Assembly: GCA_035771165.1 (NCBI GenBank)
Contig: JAWNZC010000087.1
Location: 6,883,501 to 6,947,500 of the forward strand
Direction of reading: 5' to 3'
Length of the DNA stretch: 64,000 nt
Origin: Paragorgia papillata
Lineage: Eukaryota > Cnidaria > Anthozoa > Scleralcyonacea > Coralliidae
Shown: piece by piece, positions 11,393 to 23,016 of the stretch
How positions within the stretch are numbered: the first letter of the stretch is position 1
Layout: each line of letters begins with the position of its first letter
Made by a program: the position numbers and the translations under genes
Notes under the pieces: generated by a model
Seen by the model: only the letters and a program-made list of their open reading frames with translations
Told to the model about the DNA's origin: nothing
Databases searched by the model: none

Positions 11393-12780
11393 TAAAGGGG
11401 AACTTTTTACCAGTTGGCCATACCAATGAAGATATTGATGCACTATTTGGGTGTTATCCAAAGCATCTTAAATTATAGGATATTTATACAGTTGATGGTT
11501 AGTTCTGTTGAACATGATATGTTTATATACAGTATGTTTGTACTTTTTGCTTTCTACCATCAACATCAAAACTTAATTAATAGTTTTAATTGATGACTGT
11601 CCCTGTTACATAATAGATCTTTGTAAGGTTTTTGAACAGTGTTCAAGTAAACCACATCCAGAGGCCACTATTCCAAACAAGATCTTCAACATTAAAGAAT
11701 GGTTAAGTCCCCACAGTAATGACCTACACCAGCATGTTCAGCCACACTGCTTCAAGTTTGTCAAAAATGAAAAGCATGAGGCTGTAATGCACTACAGAAA
11801 GTGGAGCGGTGAAAGGTGAATGGGCCCTGTTCGACTATTAAAGGTCATTTTCTTATATTATTGTTTGAATATTATTTGTTAACTACTGTATCTACTGGGA
11901 AATCTCTCGAGAGTAGAGGTGTGCTGTACATTTAAAAATGGAAGGCAAAGATATCTTATGATTTTTTCTGTTTTTTTCATAGTCAGTTCCATTGGACATG
12001 CCAGCGCTGCTACCAACTGATTTCAGCAAAGTTGATATACCATCTCTAACAGCTGATATAAAAAAGTGGCATTCTGTAATGCCAGCATCAGTAAAGGAGT
12101 GGTGGCAAACCTTTCTGGATGGAATTGGACAGAATCAATGTCATACAACACCTGACACAGATTGCCCACTATATGACCTGAAGAATTCATTGCAAAGACC
12201 AAATATGGATTCAGCAGAAACTGTGGAAATACCATCACAGCTTACACAGTTCAGGGAAAAAGAACTGGCACCTCTTGAAGAGGTAAAGATGAAATATAAA
12301 ATATAACACAAATATAACAATATTACCTGTATAGTAAGTATGATTGAGAAACTGATGATATATTTTTATTGTTATTTACCTTTTAGATTTACACTGGTCC
12401 AAACCAGCCATTAGCTGCTCGAGGTATCCAACAAGATGACCAATATCTTGGTGCACTAGCTCCTGGTGTGTTTGTAGCAGTCAATATACACTGTAAGTAA
12501 TTACAGAAAAATGCCAGTTATTGGAAAGGTGCTTGAGGTTTGTGACAATGATTTTAAAATACATTACGGGAAAGGTTCATATGCAAAGGCTTGGCAACCA
12601 CACATGGTAAAGCGCAATAACGAATCAATGCCTTGGATTGATGACTTACCTAAACAGTCAGTAATCTTGTGTGCTTTTGAGCTTGATGAAAACAACAAAC
12701 TCTATGAAAATAGCAGAAAGTTTTTAAAGCGTTGGTATCGAGATGAAGCCGAAAAGCCTTTATGTTGGCACTATAAGTCT
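11393..12780 (+). pseudogene. Multi-exon gene or pseudogene of an uncharacterised VGHTNEDID family
   Basis: Several plus-strand readings follow each other as exons: 11393-11478 (FLPVGHTNEDIDALFG), about 11640-11817 (IFNIKEWLSPHSNDL, then HYRKWSGER), 11983-12285 (LPTDFSKVDIPSLTADIKKW) and 12387-12770 (GALAPGVFVAVN, then a segment from ATG 12511). The VGHT.EDID motif and the IKEWL..HYRKWS block are hallmarks of a large uncharacterised, probably transposon-related family in invertebrates (I believe DUF7869). GT and AG words flank some pieces, but stops after the first piece and near 12499 suggest decay. The function is unknown. The upstream part is missing or lies in unrecognised exons. Confidence 0.55.
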
Positions 12781-12859
12781 ATAACTGTATTTTATAGTCC
12801 CCGAGCCCGGGTGACGGGCCCGAGTTTGAAAAGCCATGCGAAATCATTTGAACAAAAAT

Positions 12860-12861
<2 letters not shown>

Positions 12862-12913
<52 letters not shown>
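12862..12913. repeat. (TA)n microsatellite
   Basis: About 26 TA units, directly after the last exon-like piece of the preceding gene. Confidence 0.95.
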
Positions 12914-12916
<3 letters not shown>

Positions 12917-14683
12917 GACTTCGGTCCACTTGTGCGGTTAGGATTGTTAGGCACTGGTAACGATGAAGAAAATCAAAGTCGAAAAAGACTTGGGAAAGCA
13001 GCTTTTTCGAATTGCGAATAGATATTAACTGTTAAAATACATCGCTTTCAAAAGAACATACACGTACTAATCAACTTTTATGTAAAAGAGGAACGACAAT
13101 GTATTGAATTAAAGGAAACCGTCAACTCGAAATGGGGAAAAACAGTACTGAAGAAAAACCGACAAGGTGAAAGACCGAAAAGTTAAGTAAAAACATAGAG
13201 CAGCCGCTTTCAGACTCAGTAATGACAAACATTTATTAGCAACCAGTAGGTTTCCGTGTTTATTTCCTGTCACTGTTTATAATGCTATTTTTCTTGGATG
13301 TTTTTGCTTACCCGTTGTATTCTTTGCGTTTAGCTGCTGATTGTCGTCTTATGTTGTTTTATAAAATAACTTTCTTATGGTAAACCATTCATGTATGGTG
13401 TTTGTTTATAGTTTGTTTATAATTTGAAATAAAAGATAGGAAGAGAAGTAATTTTTGGTCTGTACAATGTACAAAAGCTGACAACGGATACAAGATTTGA
13501 TATTGTTTTTGTACTATATCTCTGGCAACTGACAAACTGCCAGAGATTTGAGTTGTTTTTAATACATGTAAAAATTGCAAATGTTTTTTAAATACTTCAG
13601 TAAAAAAAGTATATTAATTTCAGCCTGCATCGCCTGCATGCTGTTTTTGTAAACATGGAAAAAGAAAACGTACAGATTTAAACGAAATTTTACAGAACTT
13701 TTTTTATTTTTTTATCAATCGTGAGCGGGCGGAATCCTAGGTAATGCTGCAATTTGATTGGCTGCGTGAGCGGGCAGTTTTTTACGATATCTGACCACGG
13801 TCACGGAATCCTAAATTTAATTTTAAAATTCATTTAACATTGACCGATTTTCATAACTATTTCGCTTACCACAGAAAAAACTAAATTCAACAGAGAGCTA
13901 CGGGGATGCAAATGAGTTTTATTATCCAAATGGTTTTGACAATTTCATGTGTAAACAGCGAATTTTAAAAGAAATGCTGGGAAAACTGTGACAAAGCAAA
14001 ATTTACGAGTTGGAATTTATAAAGAAAACAGTTTAAAACGGTAGGAAAAACATACATAAACTTGTGAACAGTATTTTGAATCACTAAATGAAACTATATA
14101 GAAATATATATAAAAAATCATACCACGAGATTAAGATAGAAAAGCTCAGTGAAACTTTTGACACTAAATTAAATGTCTTTCTTCTGTTTTCCAACCGCTA
14201 TACTCAACAAACCGCTACAAGTCTTTTACCTTTTAGCCAAACATTTTCCACATGCCAACCTCATCGTCTCATGTCCTTGAAACTTGAAATTACAAATGGC
14301 TTACTGACAAGCATTTTCGTCTTCAAATTCGAGGACCACACTTTCAATTTCCATGCAGTCAGCCAAATATTGAAAGCAACTTTCCAAGCGAACAGCCAAA
14401 AACGAGCAAGCGACGAAGAAGAACGACGAAGAATCTTTATCAACTAAACTTTAAAAACACTTGGACTGCATTTTGACTTCCCTTCGTAACTAGATCTTCG
14501 AGTTTTGAATGTTTTTTATGACAAAAAAGGTTCCAAGCTTCCCTGTAAGACTGCATGTCGGCAGTTGTTTACTCTCGAACGATAAACTTTGGACTTTTGA
14601 ATATCACGTGAACGTCATCTCGATTACGCAACTTAATTCAATTATGTTAATTTCTCTAATTATGTAAGAAAAAAATAAATAAG
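12914..14683. other. Intergenic, no supported gene
   Basis: AT-rich sequence with two short local repeats: CGTGAGCGGGC occurs at about 13722 and 13766, and TTTGTTTATAGTTTGTTTATAA at 13400. Open frames are short and lack family motifs. Confidence 0.5.
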
Positions 14684-14822
14684 TTATTTACCGTTTTGGT
14701 CGGTCCGTATAGAAAAATATTTGCCCTCGGTCTCAAAAATGTCCCTCGGCCTCCGGCCTCGGGCCTTTTTTAAGACCTCGGGCAAATATTTTTCTATACG
14801 GACCTCCCAGCCGGTAAATAAC
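14684..14822. repeat. MITE-like inverted repeat (GTTATTTACCG ends)
   Basis: A 139-bp element. The arms GTCCGTATAGAAAAATATTT and their complement before CGGTAAATAAC pair closely. The centre is a GC-rich CCTCGGCCTCCGGCCTCGGG hairpin. Confidence 0.75.
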
Positions 14823-14826
14823 ATAT

Positions 14827-14915
14827 ATATATCTTCTTCAGTAGCCAGGTGGTAACGTCACTGGTTGTCACGCGAAGACAGTCTGGTTCGAATCCCACTC
14901 AAATGCTGACAGCGA
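14827..14915 (+). repeat. tRNA-derived SINE-like segment
   Basis: An A-box-like GTAGCCAGGTGGTAACG and, 45 bases on, a good B box (GGTTCGAATCCCAC). This looks like the head of a tRNA-derived SINE. It abuts the preceding inverted repeat. I do not call it a tRNA gene because no acceptor stem pairs. Confidence 0.5.
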
Positions 14916-15119
14916 CGTGCAACTTTTTCATCGAAATTATTTTTGCCTAAGTTATCCGAAAGTTTTTCGGTCGTTTTCCCTTTGTTTTTCAGTACTTTTT
15001 TTAAAAGATTAAAATAAACAGTTTTCAATTTGAAATATTCCACTTCATTTAAAACTATATTTTGAGTCGGAGCGCAGTGACTATTCCCAGGCCCTAATAT
15101 ATATTAAAGAGCGCGAGGG

Positions 15120-15415
15120 GTTGTTGCATTTACGTACTTCTAGTTTATTGATAACTTATGCATGAGTTTATTCCAACTGCGATCATCCCCCACCCACTGG
15201 CATTTGAGACAAACCAATATTTGAGTATGACAAGAAAGACATTTGAAAAGCTGTTTTGCCGATGATTTTTCAACTTCTTGTAGCTACTAATGGGCTATTT
15301 ATGTTTTCCACCCACATAGTGAGGCATTTGACCAAACATTTTTGAGAAAGCTAAATTTTCGGGGTTGGCCAGTGGGATGATTGCAGTTGGAATTGAATCA
15401 TAGTTACATTAAGAT
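15120..15415. repeat. Diverged inverted repeat of about 290 bp
   Basis: TTCCAACTGCGATCATCCC with CCCACTGG near 15173-15200 is mirrored by CCAGTGGGATGATTGCAGTTGGAA near 15370-15395. Between them are two loosely matching halves containing GAGGCATTTGA. It is probably an old foldback element. Confidence 0.45.
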
Positions 15416-15734
15416 GTATATATTCATCTACAGTAACATATATATACTGCAGTATGTATTAGACACCAATTGGCAATTATATATTGTATTATATTAAATA
15501 CTTACGAGTTTAACGTTATCGACCTCACTTCCAACGCCTTTAGCGATCGAAAAACTTGTTTCTCCAACAAGGCAGCAACGGTTATCAGCAGTTCTCGAGC
15601 CCATAGCGGCTCTAGACATTGGCCGGCGGCTTTGAGTACAAAGCTTAAGTACTTCATATTATTCGATATACAAAGACTTTTAAAGTCATTAATTCAAAGA
15701 ACTTTTTGAGGGGATTATATTCATAGAGAGCTTG

Positions 15735-16115
15735 TTACTGAGAGAATTGCGGATGTCAGAATTTCTGACAACCCTATCTGGAGAGTTCGCATATTTTGAC
15801 GTAGATTATTCTGCTGATCTCTATAGGATTGTCAGAATTTCTGACAAACCTATCTTGACAGTTCGCATTTTTTGACGTAGCTTATTCTGCTGATCTCTAG
15901 GATTGTCAGAATTTCTGACAACCCTATCTTGACAGTTCGCATTTTTTGAACAACCCTATCTGGACGGTTCGCATTTTTTGACGTAGATTATTCTGCTGAT
16001 CTCTATAGGGTTGTCAGAAATTCTGACAACTCTATGTTGACAGTTCGCATTTTTTGACGTAGATTATTCTGTTGAACGCAAAACGGTTGTCAACATTTCT
16101 GACAACCGTATCTTT
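15735..16115. repeat. Tandem array with TTGTCAGAATTTCTGACAA palindromes
   Basis: About five units of roughly 75-80 bases. Each has a GTTCGCATTTTTTGACGTAG block, an ATTCTGCTGATCTCTA block and a palindrome of the form TTGTCAGAA.TTCTGACAA. Units are partly truncated, one by an internal deletion near 15950. The array resembles an operator-like or satellite repeat and is non-coding. Confidence 0.8.
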
Positions 16116-16710
16116 GTAGAAAGTTAACTGGATTTGTTCAGTATTGTCAAATGATTCTCGTAAGGTCATACAAATTTATAGTAATTATGGTTTTCCGATC
16201 TTGTCTAATTCTTTGTTTTGAAAGCAATTTACCATATTCTGTGAATAATTCCTTATATTAGTTAAAAAACAGTTGTTTTGCTATAGATTGTTCTACATGT
16301 TTAGGAGTTTACAAAATATGACAAAGAAACTAAACATAAGCATTTCATTTTGCATGTTATCGATATTTTTATTAGTTTAGGAGCAAAACCGAAAGAAGTT
16401 CTCACAAAATGTGTAAAATCGTTAGAAATTAATGCCAGTAACCTAACAAGATCTTTCAGTATAGGAAAGTAAGCGAACGTTATTTTAATCAAATTTTGCA
16501 CGAAACGGTCTTTTTTAGTTTAGTTTGAGATATATTAAAATTTTGCAAACGATTTCGGTAAATTCCGCAAAATATGGCAAATTCTACAAAAAATCAGCTC
16601 TTTGGAATTTCTCAAAATTGTTTGGAACGCGTTGTATACACAACGCCAGGGAAGGTCTCATTACCCACCATTTATATAAAAAGTGCTTAAGCATTAAGCA
16701 ATGCGCTTCA

Positions 16711-17152
16711 TCAACAGTCTTCGTCCTGTTCCTTGTAAATTGCGGCTGCGTTGATCACACGTTCGTTCAAGTAGTTAACTTCATCAAACATTAGCGATTG
16801 TAATGGGCTATCACTAGCAAAATGCTTGCCCCTGAAGCTGTTTCTAGTAGAACATCGGCGATGATCGGGATTGATTGAAAGTGATTTGAAACACAAGCGA
16901 TTTCTCATATTAGCCTGTCGGTGCGCTAAAGTAAATATTCTTCCCCTGAAAGAAATTACGCAACGCCTGGACCTGCTCTGGGTACATTTTATCAACATTG
17001 AAGTAATAGCATGCCAATTTTAATGCTTCCTGGAAGTTTTCTTCGCTGAAGAATTCATTCAAACCACTGAGACCTCCGAACGAAAACGCCATTTTGGAAT
17101 ACAGCAATGCTGTCAACAACGCATGTTTATTTCCGGCGCTGTTTTTAGCCAA
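16711..17152 (-). pseudogene. RecQ-like DNA helicase fragment
   Basis: The 5' part reads a helicase N-terminus: FSFGGLSGLNEFF, then YPEQVQALRNFFQGK, then IYFSAPTG, where AAT/GTP-binding motif I should continue as GxGKS. The frame breaks there, but the following 200 bases still show EKSLVFQ and, in another frame, PLQSLMFDEVNYLNER as in motif Ia of RecQ-type helicases. The open frame stops right after APTG. It is a processed or transposon-carried scrap, not a working gene. Confidence 0.7.
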
Positions 17153-17224
17153 TAGATGAACGATCCAAAAAAAAATTGGAATAACATTTCATTGGGCGAG
17201 AAACAATAAGAAATGTAATCCAAT

Positions 17225-17488
17225 TTACTGCCGATAACAAGCTTTAGGGCTCCGTTGCGCCGACTTTACCCTCCGGGGAACGGAAACTTGGGAAGTCTGC
17301 ACGCAGGCTATTGGCCTGTGTCCTACGCGAATGTTGTAAGGTCGTAAGATACGCGAGATAATCTCCGACGTACTTTTGATGTAAGATATCGTTGCTGTAA
17401 CACTTGTTTTATCGTCCGCTACGTTAGGTTCGTTGTTTTTGAAAACGTTGCGTTTGATGAAGCCCGGGCTGTAGTTGCTTTTGTACAA
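17225..17488 (-). pseudogene. Fragment of a different Penelope-like element
   Basis: The reading contains YIKSTSEIISRILRPYNIRV, which matches the segment just before the GIY-YIG domain in Penelope-like proteins (compare LPYINGLTETLTRHL at the same place in the 3-7 kb copies). It is clearly more distant than those two copies are from each other. It ends before the nuclease core, so only a scrap remains. Confidence 0.6.
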
Positions 17489-17557
17489 CTGACGTTGTAG
17501 GTACTAATTTTCGTTATATAAGGCGTTAGACGTGTCGCAAATAAATAAGTTGTGCTC

Positions 17558-17592
17558 GTCTCGTCAGTGTTTACACTGACGAGCGAGCACAA
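17558..17592. repeat. Near-perfect palindrome
   Basis: CTCGTCAGTGTTTACACTGACGAG, flanked by GTGCTCGTC/GCGAGCAC, forms a long hairpin. It is probably a terminal or subterminal part of a decayed element beside the Penelope scrap. Confidence 0.7.
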
Positions 17593-17824
17593 CGTCTTAC
17601 AAACAAACAAACAGTAGGGGGGGTTTATTTATTTTTATTAATCCCACCCCACCCCACCCCCCGCCAACACTGACAAACAAATACCGACAGCACCACCCAG
17701 AAACAACACCCACCTCCCCTGACAACGCCCAGCACAGATTCCACGCATACCGCAATCGTTCGTGACATATAATGAACCGGAGACATAAATATAGGCGAAC
17801 CTGACCAAAACCTTTCACTTGACT

Positions 17825-17861
17825 CTGAAGATGACCGCCGCTGAGGCAGTCGAAACATCAG
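17825..17861 (+). ncRNA. Hammerhead-like ribozyme motif (candidate)
   Basis: CTGAAGA fits the CUGANGA core of a hammerhead ribozyme. It is followed by a possible stem II (GACCGCC with GGCAGTC, one mismatch, loop GCTGA), then GAAA at 17852-17855. Hammerhead motifs are known in the terminal repeats of Penelope-like elements. A Penelope scrap lies 340 bases away. Stems I and III are not convincing by eye, so activity is unproven. Confidence 0.4.
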
Positions 17862-18969
17862 CCACTACCACCACAAACACTCTTTTTCAAGATTACTCTA
17901 ACCTAGACGAGCAACTTTCTTAGAGAATGTATTGTCAGTTATCTCAAAAACCTAAGGAAAATTTACCAACTTCGTCAAAGCAGAAAAAATTTCAAAGGAC
18001 AATAACGAAAAGCTAGCAATATTTATATAACATCTATCTATTTTGTTTTAAGTGTGTTTGGCCTGCAGTAATTAGCTTTTGCTGTTGCGGTCGGTTACTC
18101 AGCCAAAACACTTTTCGTTCTGTGTATTGATGTTTGTAATTGCAATGTTTGACTAAAAAGCTAACAAGATAAAATAGAAATAAAATAGAATGAATTAAAA
18201 AATAAGGCAAACACGCTGGGCAAAAAATGTTGCAAAATCGGTCACCTTGCGTGTCACCTTTTTTGCCGTGGACGTTAGCCCTTTTTGGGAGACTGGTGAC
18301 GAAAATAATTATCAACAACCCTGCCATGGATTGGTTTTCTCATTTTTTATTGATTAATATATATTTGATATACTGTATAAACTAACTGTACACTGTACAA
18401 TACAGCTATGTCTTGTAGACACCCCACCCCCATCTTTTTGGTTGACTGCTATCCCACATAAGAATTGATGGTGAGTACAAAATATATTTAGTTAGCTCAT
18501 AGGCTATAAAATCTACCACCAAAAAAATTACTATTTCATGCTAATCCTTGAAATGTGCTGATTCTTGCTGGGGTTTACACACCCCACACCCCCCGCCCCA
18601 CCCCCGCCACACACACACACGCACACGCACAATTAACAAAATTTGTTTAGTGTACATAGGGGCTTTTGTTATATTTAAACTTGGTGTTATCCGGTGACTG
18701 GTATTTTGCAAATAGCTACCCGGCTAAATCTAGTATCCGGTAAAGTAGTATGATCCAGCACATCCCTAAGACACAACACTAGTATTATTTTCTTATCTTG
18801 GAAGCTTGTGGTAGATTAAAACCTGACATACAGTGTTCACTGGACAAACATCAAGATTACGGTTTGGAATTATTCTCTATGTTTAATAAATTAAAATTAA
18901 AGGAAAGATTTTATGCCTTAATTTCCTTTTTTTGACAAAATAAGACAGGGTAATTCATTAATTGTTTAA
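17862..18969. other. Intergenic, nothing recognised
   Basis: AT-rich sequence with a short CA-rich stretch near 18600-18635 and C-rich patches (CACCCCACACCCCCC). No gene is supported. Confidence 0.5.
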
Positions 18970-19550
18970 TATTCGTTCCTCTTTCACTTCAACATCTGGT
19001 GGAGGAAACTTGACGAGCGAGATCGGAAGATCTGTCTCTTCGTAACAAATAATATTCACAAACTCCCTATGGGTGCACCGTTAGGCACTAAAGCTATTCA
19101 AATAGGTAACCTCAAGAATATCGTATCCGAGTTTTATCGTCAAGTTTGACTTAATAAGGAGTTGGTAGTAGTGTACAAGGGCGGAAATTTAGAAAATGAC
19201 TTAGTTTGTAAATTGAGAATTACATCCATCAACTTAGAAAGTTTCGGCTGTCCAAAATCTGAACATTTATTCAGTGCCTTGACATGGCTGGAAACGTGTG
19301 GAAATCACACAGAAATCAATGCGTACCACCATTGCGCCAAAGTGAAAGTGGAAGATTTTGGGAGATGTCGGGCTAGCACGGTTAACCGAGCTCACGCGAT
19401 TGATTAGGATCGTACTGTGGTTTTGAAACTTGCATAAACGAAATTTACGAAAAACGATTGGTTTAGCTTTGATGTAAATGAGTCTTATTAATTCCAATCT
19501 GTTTTTGCGACCAAGAAAAGAATTTCGTGACACGAGTGAGCCCTGTTAAC
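18970..19550 (+). repeat. Dispersed repeat, copy 1
   Basis: Matches 47416-48030 in the same orientation over almost its full length. Shared anchors are CTTGACGA.CGAGATCGG, ATATTCACAAACTCC.TATG, ATCGTA.CCGAGTTTTATCG, GCTCACGCGATTGATTAG and GAATTTCGTGACACGAGT. It has no long open frame. It could be an LTR or a non-autonomous element. Confidence 0.8.
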
Positions 19551-20495
19551 ATGAGCCGGGCTCGGCCCACTAACAGCTCCTAATTATCCTGCTTATTATA
19601 CGCATGACAAAATTAATACATTCTGATTGGTTGAGAGTAGTACAATTATTTTTTTGATTGTAGACATTGTACTGCAGTACAATTAATAAAAATAGAGAAA
19701 GCCCTGGGAACGATGTTGACAATAAAATTCAAAATGGCGGCCAATTCTGCAATGGAAAGTTTTCACATTTCCAACGACTTGTGGTACACTATTAACTAAA
19801 AATTCCTCGTAAAAAAATTGAAATTAGTGCAGAGAACATCCAGAGTAAAAATTTTTCTTGTCAAGTAATGAAACAAGATGCTATTAAAGGCGTGAGTGAG
19901 TACGAAGCGTACGTGTCGAAATTTTGTCAATGTATATAGTAAATGAGTAATCATATGATTTTGCTCGTACAATTAAAGATTTACAATACTCGTGATATTT
20001 AATATCGCTTGTAGTGTAAATCCTTAATTGTACTCGTTATCAGATGATTACCTGTACTAATAATGATAAAAACATTAGGCATAATGTTAAATAAGATTTA
20101 TTTTTAGATAATATGTGTTACCTCGACGGTAATACAAAAAAACCTAATTTACACAAAAATTATTTCTTATTTTATTTTATTTATTAATTTTATTCATACA
20201 AAAAATAAAAAACCTATAAGGTTGCATAGAGGCACTTCAAAAGTGCCATTCAAATACGAGTTTTGTTTTCAGTTACGATTATATTATAGACCCTACAAAC
20301 AGCGCGAGTACTTCTCAAATACTTGTCGACTCTCTGGCTTGCAATTGTGTCGAATATTTATTTATACAATATTTTGGTTACGACGATTGCTCCAAAAGCT
20401 ATATGGCTTATCGAGGGAGCTTTCGCCATTTTACAAATTTTTAACATGAGCAAGCGGACAAGATGACAACAAAGCGCAAAGATGGACCAATGCAA
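19551..20495. other. Intergenic with one hairpin
   Basis: At 19958-20033 GTACAATTAAAGATTTACA pairs with TGTAAATCCTTAATTGTAC around an ATATTTAATAT loop, probably a small inverted-repeat element. Nothing else is recognised. Confidence 0.5.
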
Positions 20496-20850
20496 TTAAT
20501 TAGTAAAACGATGCGAATCAATTATAAAATTTTGGACACTTAATACAAACTGCATATTAACGTGAAAAGGAACTGCATCAAATGGCAAACCATTTAGGAG
20601 CCAAAAAAGACGAGTCCGTTTCGAAGCATTAGACCATCTTGCACCAACTAAATGAGCAGCAGAGGCAAGCAAGTCCACACGAGGAGCAGCATATCGTCAC
20701 ATTCAAAAAAGAAATGAGCCGCGGTTTCCTTCGGAAAACCACACGCACAAGAAGGGGAAGATACACAATTCTTTACATACAAATCATTATTTAAAGTGCT
20801 ATTTGCTAGTCTTAAACGTGTATGAAGGATGACTGCAATACGATCACCAA
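20496..20850 (-). pseudogene. LINE C-terminal zinc-knuckle region
   Basis: Continues directly after the reverse transcriptase stop: RLRLANSTLNNDLYV, then a C.CG....ETAAHFFFEC knuckle. After a frameshift near 20685 it reads RYAAPRVDLLASAAHL to the final stop at 20496. This is the usual C-terminal module of many LINE proteins. Confidence 0.7.
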
Positions 20851-20851
20851 T

Positions 20852-22891
20852 TTAATATAAAGAATTAGGAAATACAATATCTCGCTTTCTAGAAATGTGT
20901 ATCTTGAAGTTACTTAAAGATGAGCAAGAACGAATGTCACTAGGTAAATCTTTCCAAAGATTAACAGAAGAAATAAGAAATGACTTTTTAAAGCGTTCAG
21001 TTCGAGCGTAAGGAACAACCAGGTTGTCACTTTCTCGTAAACTATAATTAGTTCTGGAACAAATTGTATCAGGACACAATTCGAGCAAATATATAGGAGC
21101 TAAGTTATTAACAATTTTGTACATCATAAAAAGTTTATGATCACTACGCCAATCTTTCAAAGTGATCCATGCGGTTTCTTTAAGAAGACTTTCTCTATGA
21201 GTTCCCTTTAGTGCACCAGTCACAACCCTGGCCGCTTCGAACTGAAGACTTTCAAGAAGGTCACGGTCAGCATCGCAACAACCGTCCCACAAAACGTCTG
21301 CATATTCTAAGCACGAACGAACAAGGGATTTGTATAAAATTTCTAAAGTCTTTCTTTTCAATCGTAATTTCAAAGGTTTTAACATATTGAGTTTTTTAGA
21401 AGCTTTTTTATGAATCTTAAGAATGTGAGGACGCCATGAAAAGTTATAAGTGAAAGTAACACCTAGATAATCATGTTGGGCGATGTTTTCAATTTGTTCA
21501 TTAAATAAATAAAGAGGAGGATGAAGCGGCTTGATCCTCTTAGAAGAAAAAGTCATACTTTTAGTCTTTTCGACATTCATTGTTACCAGCCATTGACTAG
21601 CCCAATTTGAAATCGAATTTAGATCATTATTGAGCTTGGTAGCCGAATCAATCGGTGAACTATCATCCATTAACATGGAATCGTCGGCAAAGAGAAAACA
21701 CGTAGAGGAAATATTTGCAGTAATATCATTTACATATATTAAAAAAAGTGAAGGTCCAAGTACAGATCCTTGCGGAACTCCAGCCTCAATTCTTGCCCAG
21801 TCTGAACTCCTTCCTTCAATAATCACGCGTTGGGCCCTATCAGATAAGTAACTTTCAAACCATTTAAATAAGGAACCTTTTATACCAACACTTTTTAGCT
21901 TAGCAAGTAAGCCCCTGTGCCAAACTTTGTCGAACGCCTTGGAGATATCAAGAAATACAGTGCGTACTTCTTGACCTTTTTCCAAAGCTTGATAAATTGT
22001 ATTAGTTATATAAACTAACTGCATGACTGTCGAATCTCCAGGACGAAAGCCTGATTGTAAACGATAAAAGAAACCGGAATTTTCAAGAAAATTATAAAGC
22101 TGGCTAAAAACAAGTTTTTCACATACTTTGGATAGACTGGCCAACAACGATACTGGACGATAATTTGTCTTAAACTGTCGATTGTCTTTCTTAAATAAAG
22201 GAATAACGTTTGCTAACTTCCAACTCATTGGATATTTTCCAGAAGAGAGTGAAAGGTTTATAAGGCGAGTAAGGGGTTTGTAATTACCATCCGCACAAAG
22301 CTTAAGCATTTTGTTGCGGATAATATCAAACCCACATGCCTTGGAAGTGTCTAAATTATGTAAAATATTAAACACTTGAAGTTCATTTACAACAATAAAT
22401 GATAATGAATGACGAGTACTGGGCAAGAACGGAATAGGAGCATCGGCCGCAGATGGCAGTACAGTCTGACTTACAAAGTAATCGTTAAAGACTTGGGCCT
22501 TTTGCCGTGAATCAGAAACAACATTACCGTTATCAAGTAAGTCAGGTATAGATGAACAACACTTCTTTCCAAGTAAAGATTTCGAGATACCCCACCACTT
22601 TTTAGCTGATGTCAGCGGATTTGCTAATAGAGTATTCAATTTGTCAACATACTCTTTCTTAGCTTCCCTAATTAGTTTAACAACAAAATTCCTTTGAAGA
22701 CGGCAGCGTTCCCAATATGAAGGACTCTTAACACTGCTAAAGCGAGTAAGAAAACGATCTCGTTTACGGATAGCCCGATGAATCGAGCTATTCATCCACG
22801 GCTTGTCTTTAGGTCGAATAGTAACTTCCCTGCTAGGGATATAAATATCAAGAACTGATTTAAATAAAGTTACCCATTTTTCATACACCAA
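20852..22891 (-). CDS. LINE reverse transcriptase domain
   Basis: The RNA-dependent DNA polymerase of the element, 679 residues. Motif A is FLDISKAFDKVWH (about residue 310), motif B is GVPQGSVLGPSLF (about 367) and the catalytic motif C is FLFADDSML (about 400). A QLVTMNVEKTK block and the YLGVTF block follow, as in the CR1/L2/Jockey group. The listed start is only the first ATG. The true coding sequence continues upstream in frame to about 23010. A TAA at the 3' end splits off the zinc-knuckle part. Confidence 0.92.
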   Translation of the reverse strand: MVYEKWVTLFKSVLDIYIPSREVTIRPKDKPWMNSSIHRAIRKRDRFLTRFSSVKSPSYWERCRLQRNFVVKLIREAKKEYVDKLNTLLANPLTSAKKWWGISKSLLGKKCCSSIPDLLDNGNVVSDSRQKAQVFNDYFVSQTVLPSAADAPIPFLPSTRHSLSFIVVNELQVFNILHNLDTSKACGFDIIRNKMLKLCADGNYKPLTRLINLSLSSGKYPMSWKLANVIPLFKKDNRQFKTNYRPVSLLASLSKVCEKLVFSQLYNFLENSGFFYRLQSGFRPGDSTVMQLVYITNTIYQALEKGQEVRTVFLDISKAFDKVWHRGLLAKLKSVGIKGSLFKWFESYLSDRAQRVIIEGRSSDWARIEAGVPQGSVLGPSLFLIYVNDITANISSTCFLFADDSMLMDDSSPIDSATKLNNDLNSISNWASQWLVTMNVEKTKSMTFSSKRIKPLHPPLYLFNEQIENIAQHDYLGVTFTYNFSWRPHILKIHKKASKKLNMLKPLKLRLKRKTLEILYKSLVRSCLEYADVLWDGCCDADRDLLESLQFEAARVVTGALKGTHRESLLKETAWITLKDWRSDHKLFMMYKIVNNLAPIYLLELCPDTICSRTNYSLRESDNLVVPYARTERFKKSFLISSVNLWKDLPSDIRSCSSLSNFKIHISRKRDIVFPNSLY

Positions 22892-23016
22892 ATCAATTGT
22901 ATCGGAGGGATTAGAAAATACCTCATTCCAATTAGCATTTTTTAAAGCCGTATTAAGACCATTAACATTAACATTTTTGAAGTTACGTATCGTTCGCTTA
23001 AACGCCTTTGTTTTTT

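Noticed and set aside
14827..14915. tRNA gene
   Set aside because: A and B boxes are present but no acceptor or anticodon stem pairs, so a SINE head is more likely.
15735..16115. CRISPR-like array
   Set aside because: Animal DNA, spacers are similar to one another, and units are palindromic satellites.
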